Assembly (NCBI RefSeq): GCF_001657485.1
Contig: NZ_LXFU01000037.1
Coordinates: 496,001 to 560,000 of the forward strand
Source: Rhizobium sp. WYCCWR10014
GTDB taxonomy: Bacteria; Pseudomonadota; Alphaproteobacteria; Rhizobiales; Rhizobiaceae
Length of the DNA stretch: 64,000 nucleotides
Direction of reading: 5' to 3'
Position 1 is the stretch's first letter, and every line of letters starts with the position of its first letter. A program made the translations under genes and the position numbers. The notes under the pieces are model-generated. The model saw only the letters and a program-made list of their open reading frames with translations. It had not been told where the DNA came from and did no database searches. Below are positions 16,009-27,814 of this stretch, one piece after another.

Positions 16009-16931
16009 CAGACCGCGTCCGGCTGGTGGTGCTTGTGCCAATGCTCGGCGATCTCGATGCGGCGCGGAATCCAGACCTTGTCATGCTTCAGCACATATTC
16101 GATGAAGCGCTTCAGCGCTGCCGCCCGGCCGGGACGTCCGACGAGGCGGCAATGCAATCCGACCGACATCATCTTCGGACTGCCCGCCATGCCTTCCTCA
16201 TAGAGTGTGTCGAAGGCATCCTTCAGATAGGTGAAGAACTGATCGCCGGCATTGAAGCCCTGTGGCGTTGCAAAACGCATGTCGTTGGTTTCGAGCGTAT
16301 AGGGGATAATCAGGAAGGGTTTCCCGTCGACGCCCTTCACCCAGTAGGGCAGGTCGTCGGCATAGGAATCGGAGGAATAGAGGAAACCGCCCTCCTCCTG
16401 CACCAGCCGAAGCGTATTGTCGGAAGGCTTGCCCTGGTACATGCCGTAAGGCCGCTCGCCGGTGAGTTCGGTGTGCAAGCGTACGGCTTCGAGGATATGC
16501 TTGCGCTCCAGATCTTCCGGAAAATCCTTGTATTCCAGCCATCGGTAGCCGTGGCTGGCGATCTCCCACCCGGCCTCTTTCATCGCGGCAACGGCCTCGG
16601 GGTTGCGGGCCATCGCAAGCGTCACGCCGTAGACAGTTGCCTGCACCTTGAGATCGGTGAACATCCGCCAGAGCCGCCAGAAGCCTGCACGCGAACCATA
16701 CTCATAGATCGACTCCATGTTGAGGTTGCGCTGCCCTGGCCAGGCGGCCGCGCCGACGATCTCCGACAGCAGGTTTTCCGAAGCCGGATCGCCGTCGAGG
16801 ATCGAGCTTTCGCCGCCCTCCTCGTAATTGATGACGAACTGCACGGCGACGCGTGCCTCGTCCGGCCATTTCGGATCGGGCGTTAGACGCCCGTAACCAA
16901 CGAGATTGCGCGGATAGGTCTCGGATACCAT
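16008..16931 (-). CDS. puuE: Allantoinase PuuE (polysaccharide-deacetylase fold)
   Basis: PuuE is the metal-independent allantoinase that opens allantoin to allantoate. The start at 16931 (MVSETYPRNLVGYGR) has AAGGTGATTTG directly upstream and gives 307 aa, as in Pseudomonas PuuE. Family segments include VAVQFVINYEEGGE, GWEIASHGYRWLEYKD, YMYQGKPS-like YGMYQGKPSDNTLRL, and SVGLHCRLVGRPGR. It is the first gene of a six-gene minus-strand operon that continues to 13546. No promoter could be assigned with confidence. Confidence 0.94.
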   Translation of the reverse strand: MVSETYPRNLVGYGRLTPDPKWPDEARVAVQFVINYEEGGESSILDGDPASENLLSEIVGAAAWPGQRNLNMESIYEYGSRAGFWRLWRMFTDLKVQATVYGVTLAMARNPEAVAAMKEAGWEIASHGYRWLEYKDFPEDLERKHILEAVRLHTELTGERPYGMYQGKPSDNTLRLVQEEGGFLYSSDSYADDLPYWVKGVDGKPFLIIPYTLETNDMRFATPQGFNAGDQFFTYLKDAFDTLYEEGMAGSPKMMSVGLHCRLVGRPGRAAALKRFIEYVLKHDKVWIPRRIEIAEHWHKHHQPDAV

Positions 16932-17046
16932 CAAATCACCTTCTGAAAAGACGGGGAACGGTAGCATCCGCAGCCGGAATGTCGAGACGGAAACTGCTCC
17001 GCCGGATTTTGCCTTTGCAGCACAAGCCTTTAGCTCATCAGCATCC

Positions 17047-17754
17047 TTAGGCGATTTTGCGCGCGCTGACCTTGCCCATCGGATGCAGCGAATGAACGCG
17101 GAAAGGACCGCCAGTGCCCTCCTCGATCATCAGCGCCACGTTCGAAACCGTCACAGGTTCGCAGAGGACAGGCTCGAAGATGGTCCGCAACACCGGCTCG
17201 ATGCGCGGCATGTCGATCGCGTTGACGGGGCCTGTCACAGGCATATGAAAGCGGAACTCCTCCATCACATAGGGATTGCCCCAGCGATGCAGATTGGAAA
17301 ATTGCGTCGCCGACAGCCCGTCCGGATCGCTGCGTTCGATCTCGGCCTCGCTGAGCGGTGCGCGAAAACGATCGAATTCCTGCACGATCGCCGAAGCGAG
17401 ATACTGGATCTGCTCGCAGGGAGTGCTCGGCAGCAGGCTGTAGAAATTGCCGAGCCGGGCGACTTCGATACGCGGAATCTGAAAGGGAACGAAGGTCCCG
17501 GAAAAACGCATCAGATCGCGTAGGAGTTGCGATTCGGGCATGTCGTGGGACAGATGAAAGGGCGCCTTCAAAACACCGTGAAAACCGTAGCGCCGCGGTA
17601 CGGCGGTATGGAAGGCGATCTCGTGAATACCAAGGCCACGAACTGCCGGAGGCTCCATCATATCGCCCGAAAACACGTTTCGGCCAAGCCAATTGGCGGC
17701 CACGAGCGACAGCGGGTCGCCCGCCGGAGGCGTGAAGCAAATGGCATAGCGCAT
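17047..17754 (-). CDS. DUF1045 family protein (2H-phosphoesterase-like)
   Basis: The 235-residue protein matches the DUF1045 layout: RYAICFTPPAGDPL at the start, PRRYGFHGVLKAPFHL near residue 55, and FRFHMPVTGP near residue 170. DUF1045 proteins are usually encoded in phosphonate (phn) clusters and resemble 2H phosphoesterases, whose two motifs are H-x-T/S. Here both histidines remain, but the Thr/Ser positions read Val and Pro (HGV, HMP). No other phn gene is visible nearby. The role is unclear. Confidence 0.75.
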   Translation of the reverse strand: MRYAICFTPPAGDPLSLVAANWLGRNVFSGDMMEPPAVRGLGIHEIAFHTAVPRRYGFHGVLKAPFHLSHDMPESQLLRDLMRFSGTFVPFQIPRIEVARLGNFYSLLPSTPCEQIQYLASAIVQEFDRFRAPLSEAEIERSDPDGLSATQFSNLHRWGNPYVMEEFRFHMPVTGPVNAIDMPRIEPVLRTIFEPVLCEPVTVSNVALMIEEGTGGPFRVHSLHPMGKVSARKIA

Positions 17755-17868
17755 GCAATTTCCTCCATCAAGGAAGTGAGCGCCGTTGAGATCCGGCGCT
17801 GTCGATGCGCAAGCAGATAGGTGATTTGCATGACAGAATAACGAAACGCAGCGGCGTATAATTCACGT

Positions 17869-19047
17869 TTAACGTGAAGCTGCCGCGATGTGGCTTGAAA
17901 TTCCGAAGCTTTCCGGCAGCAAAAATCCGCAGTCTGTATCGCCTGCGATACATATCGCCGCCTCCGCCAGCCGGTGGGCGAGGCCAAAGCTGACCTTGAA
18001 GCCGCCGGTCAGCGCGATCAGGTGCGGGTGATCGGGATGGCGGCCGATCATCGGATCCCGGTCAATCGCCTTCGGGCGAAGCCCGGCCCAGCGCTCGACA
18101 ACGGGGGCGTCGCGAAGGGGTGGCACGATGCCGCGCGCCGCCTCGATCAGCACGTCGAGCTGGGCGTCGGTCGACGCGGGATCGTTAAAACGGTTCTCAC
18201 TGGTGCTGCCGATTGCCGCGTGTCCGCCTTCATGCGCGACGACATAAAGCCCGTCGAGGAAGATCGTCGGAAGCGCCGGGTCGATATCGGCTTTCAATAA
18301 TGCCGCCTGCCCCTTGACCGGTTGGCCGAGTGGTTGTTTCAGCCCCGGTGTCAGTTCTTGGAGCAATGGAAAGGAGCGATGGCCGGCGGCCAGGATGCAG
18401 TGACTGAAAGCGATCGTTTCACCGTTGATTTCGGTCGTGCCGCGATCAGGGTCAAGGCCGGCAACCGTCGCATGCTCCAGGATACGAACATGCTTTGCTC
18501 GCCGCAGGAAGGCGATAAGCGCTGCGATCAGCAAGCGGGGCGCAACGCGGGCGGCGAGCGTGTCGTGGACGAAGCCGCTCGCGCCGGCAGACGGCTCGAT
18601 CCAACCGTCTACATCAGGCCCGTCGAGCACATGCCAGTGGAAGCGGCGGTCGCCCGCCCGCCAATGGCGTTCGGCGTCCTCGAAATGGCCGCGCGCTATT
18701 GTGTTGAGATGCGGCTTCGGCAGCGGGATCAGCCGTCCGGAACGGCGGTAGCCAGCGGAAAGTCCGGTCTCGGCTTCGAGCGCTGCGATCTCGGCTTCGA
18801 GCGAGACCAGCGCATCGAATTGGAACTGCTTCTTCTCCGACCACCGGTCCGGCATATGCGGCATCAGCGCGCCGAGCAGGCCGCCGCTTGCACCTTGGCC
18901 CAATCTGCCGGCGTCGCTGATCAGAGTCCGGATGCCCCGGCGCTCGGCATGGACGGCTGCCCAGAGACCCATGATGCCGCCACCGACGATCAGCAACTCT
19001 GAGGACGATTGACCTGAGACCGGCGCAGGACTATCGGCTTTTTCCAT
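17869..19047 (-). CDS. FAD-dependent oxidoreductase (DadA/MnmC1-like)
   Basis: The 392-residue protein starts with a dinucleotide-binding fold (LLIVGGGIMGLWAAVHAERRG, residues ~18-38) and then GASGGLLGALMPHMP, which resembles the GASGxxxGxLxP segment of MnmC's FAD domain. Its C-terminus has the WAGLRPKAIDRDPMIG and GGFKVSFGLAH blocks of glycine-oxidase-type enzymes. The start codon overlaps that of the divergent mnmD gene in a shared CATG. In E. coli the two activities are fused as MnmC, which removes carboxymethyl from cmnm5U and then methylates nm5U in tRNA wobble positions. I infer that this is the split FAD half; a general D-amino-acid or glycine oxidase is the alternative. Confidence 0.7.
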   Translation of the reverse strand: MEKADSPAPVSGQSSSELLIVGGGIMGLWAAVHAERRGIRTLISDAGRLGQGASGGLLGALMPHMPDRWSEKKQFQFDALVSLEAEIAALEAETGLSAGYRRSGRLIPLPKPHLNTIARGHFEDAERHWRAGDRRFHWHVLDGPDVDGWIEPSAGASGFVHDTLAARVAPRLLIAALIAFLRRAKHVRILEHATVAGLDPDRGTTEINGETIAFSHCILAAGHRSFPLLQELTPGLKQPLGQPVKGQAALLKADIDPALPTIFLDGLYVVAHEGGHAAIGSTSENRFNDPASTDAQLDVLIEAARGIVPPLRDAPVVERWAGLRPKAIDRDPMIGRHPDHPHLIALTGGFKVSFGLAHRLAEAAICIAGDTDCGFLLPESFGISSHIAAASR

Positions 19048-19782
19048 GACAGACGTGAACCCCGATCAGATTAGCGCGGGCGCGCCGCAGCCGCTCGAAT
19101 GGCGCGACGGCGATATGCCCTATTCCACCGCCTTTGGCGATCACTTTTATTGCCAGACCGATGGGCGGCTGGAATGCGGCCACGTTTTTCTCGCCGGTAA
19201 CGGCCTGCCGGAACGCTGGAACGGGCGGCAGAGATTCCGGATCGGAGAACTCGGCTTCGGCACCGGCCTGAATTTCGCCGAAACGTGGCGACAATGGAAG
19301 CTCCACCGTGCAGACGGCCAACACCTGCATTTCACCTCCTTCGAACTCCACCCGATGCGCGGCGAAGAAATCGGCCGGGCGCTGTCGCACTGGCCGGAGA
19401 TCGATGCCGAACGTCCGGTGCTGACGGCGGCTTGGCCGGAAATACCGGCCGGTATCGTGCGACTCGATCTCGACGCCCAGACGACGCTCAGCGTCGTATG
19501 CGGCTATGCCTTGGACGGCGTCGCGGCAGCCGAAGACGACTTCGACGCCTGGTATCTCGACGGCTTCGCCCCGTCGCGCAACAGCGATATGTGGTCGGAG
19601 GAACTGATGCGGCTCGTCTGCGAGAAAAGCGCAGCCGGCGGCACCTTCGCCACCTATGCGGCGGCCGGCTTCGTGCGCCGCAATCTCATCGCCGCGGGTT
19701 TTGCCGTCGAACGCCGCCAGGGCTTCGCCGGCAAGCGCGAAATGCTCTGTGGCATCAAGGCATCCCCCAGTCAGCGCGCAGA

Positions 19783-19789
<7 letters not shown>
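19046..19789 (+). CDS. mnmD: tRNA (5-methylaminomethyl-2-thiouridine)-methyltransferase domain protein
   Basis: The 247-residue protein has the SAM-binding GELGFGTGLNFAETW (residues ~68-82) and the strongly diagnostic YLDGFAPSRNSDMW (~170-183) of the MnmC2/MnmD methyltransferase. It is a stand-alone methyltransferase half, with the probable FAD half encoded head-to-head at 19047. It is likely to methylate nm5(s2)U34 in cytoplasmic tRNAs. Because the two start codons overlap, its promoter and ribosome binding site must lie inside the other gene. The 3' end overlaps the hybrid kinase by 7 bases. Confidence 0.9.
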
Positions 19790-23202
<3,413 letters not shown>

Positions 23203-23503
23203 TGAATGAAATATCGACTACAAAAACTATAACGCCAAGGCTTTTAACAAGGTTTTAACCATAAATTTCGATAGCGGAATTTTACGAGCCGGCTCACCAA
23301 GCCGAAGATAATTCGAGATTACCAGCCCCGGCTTGCACGGGACTGAAAGATCGTCCGTCATAAATCCTTTCGACGTCGGGATCCGTTGAAATCATGACGA
23401 AAATTTAATACCGAAACCGCTTGCACGGCCATTGCGCCGCCGCGATCCGGGCCGAGTCTCCGGCATGGCTTTATGGAAGCCATGCCCATGAAAGGAAAAT
23501 ACC
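23203..23503. other. Divergent intergenic region upstream of the kinase and a small secreted protein
   Basis: About 300 bases between two divergent genes. It contains an AT-rich stretch at 23219-23275 (CTTTTAACAAGGTTTTAACC) that could hold kinase promoter elements. I see no clear operator, RNA gene or repeat. Confidence 0.4.
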
Positions 23504-23812
23504 ATGTCCGTTCTTCATAAGACCATGGCGACGGGCCTGATTGCGCTGACCTTTGCCGGCGCCTCGCTCGCCACCGCCACCACCGCCGATGCCCGTCCAC
23601 GCGATGCCTTCTGGGGCGGCCTTGCCGCCGGCGTCGTCGGCGGCGCCCTGCTGTCGGAGGCAGCCCGTCCCGCCTACCCGGTCTATCCGGCCTACCCTGC
23701 CTACCGCCCCTACCCCGTTTACCGGACTTACTACCGGCCGGGCTATTGCCATCTCGAATGGCGCTATGATCGGTGGGGCCAGCCCTATCGCGTTGAAGTC
23801 TGCCCGCAGTAG
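23504..23812 (+). CDS. Small exported Pro/Tyr-rich protein (102 aa)
   Basis: An N-terminal Sec signal (MATGLIALTFAGASLATATTADA, cleaved near residue 30) is followed by a Gly-rich hydrophobic patch (WGGLAAGVVGGALLSEA). A run of PAYPVYPAYPAYRPYPVYRT repeats comes next, then a C-terminal domain with two Cys (YCHLEWRYDRWGQPYRVEVCPQ). This architecture is common in small rhizobial envelope proteins. The function is unknown. AAGGAAAATACC precedes the ATG. An inverted repeat at 23885-23910 follows. Confidence 0.78.
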   Translation: MSVLHKTMATGLIALTFAGASLATATTADARPRDAFWGGLAAGVVGGALLSEAARPAYPVYPAYPAYRPYPVYRTYYRPGYCHLEWRYDRWGQPYRVEVCPQ

Positions 23813-23884
23813 CAGAAACCGCGTCCGGCGCCGCCTGACCTTCCGGCGGGCGCCGATCCATTAGCCGTAACTGCAATCAAACGA

Positions 23885-23910
23885 AACTGGCGGAATTTCA
23901 TCCGCCAGTT
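23885..23910. terminator. Hairpin between small secreted gene and MFS gene
   Basis: A perfect 10-base stem AACTGGCGGA / TCCGCCAGTT has a 6-base loop. It lies between the convergent genes ending at 23812 and 23940. There is no clear U-run on either strand. Confidence 0.6.
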
Positions 23911-23939
23911 CAAAGCCGATCACACCGTGTTTTAAACCG

Positions 23940-25325
23940 TTACGGAGAAAGCTCCTCCAGTACGCGGTCCTTGGTTTCTACCGCAAACAACATCGTGATG
24001 ATTGCACCAACGATCAGAATGGCTGCGAAGCTCACAAAGACATACTGGATGCCCATGGAAGACATCACCGTGCCGACGAGGATCGGGCCGGCCGATGATC
24101 CCAGGCGAAGCCAGGCACTGCCGGTTCCTGTTCCCAGCGCCCTGAGGCGCGTCGGGTAGATCTCTGCCGAGTACAGGTAAAGGGAGAATGTGACGGTCTG
24201 GACGATCGCATAAGCGAGGCCGGCTAGAACCAGAACCTGGATAGGAGAGGTCGCGCCGAGCCATGCGAGAGCCAGCAGCGGCACGGGAGCGAGAAGCAGC
24301 GCCCCCGTGTACCAGCGCTTGCGTCCCACTTTGTCGATGAGCAGCGCGCAGATGACAGCGGCGATCACGCCGCCGACCGATGTCAGGAACCCATAGAAGA
24401 TGCTGGTTTGAAGCGGCAGGTTGAAGACCTGTCGATACAGGGTCGGCAGCCAGGTGATCGTACCGTTGGCAACCGTATAGGCAGTGAACCACATTGCCCA
24501 GATGGAAAGCGTCCGCTTCAAGTACACGCCCTGGAACAGCTCGCGCCAGTCCGACTTGCGGTGGACCGGCGCCTGGATAAGCTTCGGCTCGGGCAGTTCC
24601 TTGCCGGCGGCGCGAGCACTCTCTTCCATGCGGGTGACGATAGCGTTTGCTTCGCCATAGCGGCCGTTGGCAGCCAGCCAACGCGGTGATTCCTTCAGGA
24701 ACCAGCGCAGAGGAACCATGATGATTGCCGGAACGAGACCGACGACGAACATCGCCTTCCAGCCGTAAACCGGTACCATGAAGTAGCCGATCAGCCCGGC
24801 GCCGACGAGGCCCAGCAGAAACATGACCTCATAGAGGAGGAAGAACTTGCCGCGCCCCTTCGACCCGATCAACTCGTTGATATAGGCGCTGGCGACCGGA
24901 ACCTCGCCGCCCGTGCCGATCCCCTGGACGAAACGGAAGGCCATCATCATGCCGGCCCCGGCAGCAAACAGGCATGCGACATCCATGCTGACGAACAGCA
25001 GGATGGTGAACAGAAGAACTTTCAGCCGGCCGATCTTCTCGGCGAGCCAGCCAAACAGGATCGCACCGATCAACTGCCCCAGATAGCCCATCGACAGGAT
25101 CATGCCTGTCTGTGAGGGCGTCAGGCCCCACTCGCGGACGAGGACGGGCATGGCATAAGCGATGGCGATGACCGTGTAGCCGTCGAAGAACGTTGCGGCG
25201 CCGACGATATTGCGCGCCCAGAATACCTCGCGGGTGATGGGAAGGCGCTCCAGACGAGCGCTGATTTCGGCCTGATGATCAGCGGCATTCGCCGTCTCAG
25301 CCGGCATAGGCTGCATGACATTCAT
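23940..25325 (-). CDS. MFS transporter (sugar porter / SP-like), probable sugar-acid uptake
   Basis: The 461-residue protein has 12 predicted hydrophobic segments. It carries the MFS loop motif after TM2 (GWLAEKIGRLKVLL), the RFVQGIGTGGEVPVASAYINE segment in TM4-5, and the TM6 end motif LKESPRWLAANGR. A strong AAGGAGG precedes the start. It is downstream of a DapA-family lyase and a divergent LacI regulator, so I infer import of the compound that the lyase pathway degrades, perhaps a sugar acid. The precise substrate cannot be read from the sequence. Confidence 0.88.
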   Translation of the reverse strand: MNVMQPMPAETANAADHQAEISARLERLPITREVFWARNIVGAATFFDGYTVIAIAYAMPVLVREWGLTPSQTGMILSMGYLGQLIGAILFGWLAEKIGRLKVLLFTILLFVSMDVACLFAAGAGMMMAFRFVQGIGTGGEVPVASAYINELIGSKGRGKFFLLYEVMFLLGLVGAGLIGYFMVPVYGWKAMFVVGLVPAIIMVPLRWFLKESPRWLAANGRYGEANAIVTRMEESARAAGKELPEPKLIQAPVHRKSDWRELFQGVYLKRTLSIWAMWFTAYTVANGTITWLPTLYRQVFNLPLQTSIFYGFLTSVGGVIAAVICALLIDKVGRKRWYTGALLLAPVPLLALAWLGATSPIQVLVLAGLAYAIVQTVTFSLYLYSAEIYPTRLRALGTGTGSAWLRLGSSAGPILVGTVMSSMGIQYVFVSFAAILIVGAIITMLFAVETKDRVLEELSP

Positions 25326-25401
25326 TGGTTCCTCCTTCTCGCCCCGTGGCCTACCACTCTCCCGGCCAGGGGCGCTCCTGCTTGATGGTTGCTACTGCGC
25401 G

Positions 25402-25464
25402 TCAGTTCGTCCTGTCGGAGCAATGGCCTTCAAGACGTTCAAGTCTGCCTCGGCGAGTTTCCAT
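25402..25464 (-). CDS. Possible 20-aa leader ORF upstream of the MFS gene
   Basis: An ATG at 25464 follows the strong Shine-Dalgarno stretch GGGGAGGAGGAAACC and is open for 20 codons (METRRGRLERLEGHCSDRTN). It lies between the lyase stop and the MFS start. It could be a leader peptide or a relic of a lost gene; an overlapping frame is also open here. Confidence 0.3.
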   Translation of the reverse strand: METRRGRLERLEGHCSDRTN

Positions 25465-25486
25465 GGTTTCCTCCTCCCCTCGGAAT

Positions 25487-25513
25487 GCGCCCCTGCGACC
25501 TGCGCAGGGGCGC
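25487..25513 (-). terminator. GC-rich hairpin after the lyase gene
   Basis: A perfect 11-base stem GCGCCCCTGCG / CGCAGGGGCGC with a 5-base loop lies 8 bases past the lyase stop. It may be a partial terminator or an mRNA-stabilising stem between the two operon genes. Confidence 0.55.
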
Positions 25514-25521
25514 CAAAGAGG

Positions 25522-26469
25522 TCACTCGGCAGCCAGCAACTGGTCAACGCGACCAATACCGGCGGCGTCGAAGGCAGCAAAGATCTCCGCTTCGGCCTTT
25601 TCGCCCAGGCTCTTCAGCGGCTCGCGGATCGTAGCGTGGTCAAGGACACCGCGGTGCACGAGGCCGAGCTTCAGGGCCACGGTGCCTTCCATATGAGAGC
25701 CGCGGTGATAGACGGCACGCGTCACCGGAAGAAGGCGTTCGAAGATCTTGCGCGCTTCCGGATAGTCCTGCGCCTTGCCGGCTTTGATCAGGTCGATCAG
25801 CAGTTCCGGCGCGATATTGCCATAACCGACGAGCAGACCGTCGACATCGAACATGGTCGGCAGCAGCCATTCATCGTGGCAGCTCAGAACCTGCAGCTTT
25901 GGATTGGCTTTCTTCAGTTCCGGAATTTCGACATACCACCGCTTCATATTGCGCACGCCGTTCTTGGTAGCGACGACGCCTTCCTGGGTAGCAATCGCAA
26001 GCTGTGTATCCAGATCGTATGATGCCTTGGTGGCGTCGGGATACTGGAACAGGATGCACTGGAGGCCAGACTCCTGCCAGATTGCCTTGTAGCGATCCTG
26101 AGGCGCTCCCTTCTGGAAGCCGAAACGCAGCCAGCCGTGGTTCGGATAGACGAGTGCGCCGGTGGCACCGGCAGCCTTGCATTTCCTGGCCTCTTCAGCA
26201 GCGACCTTCGTGCCTTCACCGGTAATCCCGGCAATGATCGGAACGGCACCGTCGACCGCTTCAACATAGGTACGGATGAGAGCGAGGCGCTCCTCTTCCG
26301 TGAGGAAAGTGCCCTCGCCGGCATGGCCGAGGATGACGAGGCTTTTGACGCCTTCCATCGAGACCAGCCATTTGGCGAGCTTGGCGTTGGCTTTGTGATC
26401 AACTTCACCGTCGCGGGTGAAAGCGGTAACGGGGGCCGGGCTCAGCCCGCGCATATCCATCGGCTGCAT
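25522..26469 (-). CDS. Dihydrodipicolinate synthase/N-acetylneuraminate lyase family protein
   Basis: DapA-family TIM-barrel enzymes use a Schiff-base lysine for aldol or dehydratase chemistry on 2-oxo acids. The start at 26469 (MQPMDMRGLSPAPVTAF) has AAGGAGGAGACC upstream and gives 315 aa. The catalytic Tyr is probably Y143 (ILFQYPD) and the Schiff-base Lys K169 (VATKNG), close to the E. coli DapA spacing. The usual GTTGE motif reads GHAGEGT. Together with an MFS transporter and LacI regulator, this favours a catabolic aldolase or dehydratase (for example on a deoxy-keto sugar acid) over lysine biosynthesis. The exact reaction is unknown. Confidence 0.85.
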   Translation of the reverse strand: MQPMDMRGLSPAPVTAFTRDGEVDHKANAKLAKWLVSMEGVKSLVILGHAGEGTFLTEEERLALIRTYVEAVDGAVPIIAGITGEGTKVAAEEARKCKAAGATGALVYPNHGWLRFGFQKGAPQDRYKAIWQESGLQCILFQYPDATKASYDLDTQLAIATQEGVVATKNGVRNMKRWYVEIPELKKANPKLQVLSCHDEWLLPTMFDVDGLLVGYGNIAPELLIDLIKAGKAQDYPEARKIFERLLPVTRAVYHRGSHMEGTVALKLGLVHRGVLDHATIREPLKSLGEKAEAEIFAAFDAAGIGRVDQLLAAE

Positions 26470-26488
26470 ATTGGTCTCCTCCTTCGTG

Positions 26489-26511
26489 CGATCGCGGTTC
26501 ACTCGCGATCG
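26489..26511 (-). promoter_or_regulatory. Hairpin in the 5' leader of the lyase-MFS operon
   Basis: A perfect 8-base inverted repeat CGATCGCG-GTTCACT-CGCGATCG lies 19 bases upstream of the lyase start. It could be a second operator or a leader stem. Confidence 0.4.
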
Positions 26512-26527
26512 ATATAGGATCGTTTAC

Positions 26528-26539
26528 GGGAACGTTCCC
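26528..26539. promoter_or_regulatory. Probable LacI-family operator
   Basis: The perfect palindrome GGGAACGTTCCC sits in the divergent region between the lyase operon and the LacI gene. Its CG-centred symmetry and position fit a LacI/GalR operator. The assignment to the adjacent regulator is inferred. Confidence 0.65.
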
Positions 26540-26631
26540 ACTATCGTTCTCGAATTCTCTGGAGTCAATATCTTTTTTGGTGCATGCTGAGAGAGCGGCA
26601 GCGTCTTGCTGACTCGATTGGAAAAGGCTCA

Positions 26632-27660
26632 ATGAATTCAAAGACGGATGAAGTTCCGGGGCAGACCCGCGTCACTATTCACGGCGTCGCTGCCGCAGCC
26701 GGTGTCTCCAAGTCTACCGTCTCCCGCATTCTGGATGAGAGGCTTCCGCGCTCCGACAGCGAGACCGCGCGCCGCGTGCGCAAGGTTGCCGAAGAGCTGG
26801 GATATGTTCGGGATGTTTCTGCAGCGAGCCTGAGGCGCGGCAACACAATGACAATCGGGGTGATCGTACCCAGGTTGACGGATACGGTCATGGCCATGCT
26901 TTATGAAGCACTGGCCAAGGCATGCAGCCGTAGTGGCCGCTTCGCGATTGTCGCAACGACCGACGACAAGCCAAAGGCAGACCGGCTTGCGGCCGAGTCT
27001 CTGCTGAAGCGCGGTGTCGATGGACTGATTCTTTCGACAGCGCGGGAAGACGATGACTTTCCGGACGAGCTGGCAAAACGCGGTATTCCCTATGTCCTGG
27101 CCCTCCGGACGGATGGCCACAGCCTCTCGTCGGTCGGCGATGACAGGCTCGGTGGGTACCTCGCGGCCCGCCACCTCCTCGATCTCGGCCATCGCAGAAT
27201 TGGCGTCATTGCCGGTCCATCTTATGCCTCCAGTTCGCGGGGCCGAGTGGAGGGTTTCCGGCACGCCCTGGAAGAAGCTGGACTGAATGCAGATCCCTCA
27301 TACATCATTCCCTCGACTTTCGGCATCGAGTCCGGTGCGGTAGCCGTCGAGACACTAATGCATCTTAGTCCGCGCCCAACCGCTATTTTCGCCGTCAACG
27401 ACAACACCGCCATCGGCGCCTTGTCGGGACTGACGAAACTTGGCCTTTCCGTGCCGCAGGACATCTCGATCGTAGGCTATAACGACATTCCGATTGTCAG
27501 CCACCTCCCCACGCCGCTCACGACGTTGCGGGTGCCGTTTGAGCAAATTGCATCAAACGCCCTGGATCTTCTCTCCGGTGACAACAGCCCTGCCGACGAG
27601 CGTATTCGGATCTCTGCCCCAACTCTCATTCCAAGGAAATCGACGGCACCGATACGCTAA
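26632..27660 (+). CDS. LacI-family transcriptional regulator
   Basis: The start at 26632 (MNSKTDEVPGQTRVTIHGVA) gives 342 aa. The N-terminal helix-turn-helix VTIHGVAAAAGVSKSTVSRIL is followed by the hinge helix segment and then a periplasmic-binding-protein-like sensor (TIGVIVPRLTDTVMAML ... GVIAGPSYASSSRGR ... IFAVNDNTAIGAL). It is divergent from the lyase-MFS operon with a GGGAACGTTCCC palindrome between them. It most likely represses that operon until its sugar-derived inducer is present. Confidence 0.92.
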   Translation: MNSKTDEVPGQTRVTIHGVAAAAGVSKSTVSRILDERLPRSDSETARRVRKVAEELGYVRDVSAASLRRGNTMTIGVIVPRLTDTVMAMLYEALAKACSRSGRFAIVATTDDKPKADRLAAESLLKRGVDGLILSTAREDDDFPDELAKRGIPYVLALRTDGHSLSSVGDDRLGGYLAARHLLDLGHRRIGVIAGPSYASSSRGRVEGFRHALEEAGLNADPSYIIPSTFGIESGAVAVETLMHLSPRPTAIFAVNDNTAIGALSGLTKLGLSVPQDISIVGYNDIPIVSHLPTPLTTLRVPFEQIASNALDLLSGDNSPADERIRISAPTLIPRKSTAPIR

Positions 27661-27814
27661 AGCTCGCGCCACACGCACACCCCACTATCTGCACACGATT
27701 GCTCGAGTGGGTGCGATCACTCTATTCTCCGACAGCAAATCGCCAGATGTTTCCCAGACCATGCCGCCCTCATGCGGCCGGCATGCGGCGGTCGCATAAA
27801 GAGGAAGGACCAGC

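Noticed and set aside
23680..23730. Short tandem TACCC/CCTAC-like repeats, considered as a CRISPR or VNTR
   Set aside because: They encode the Pro-Tyr repeats of the small secreted protein and have no spacer structure. No CRISPR array was seen in the window.
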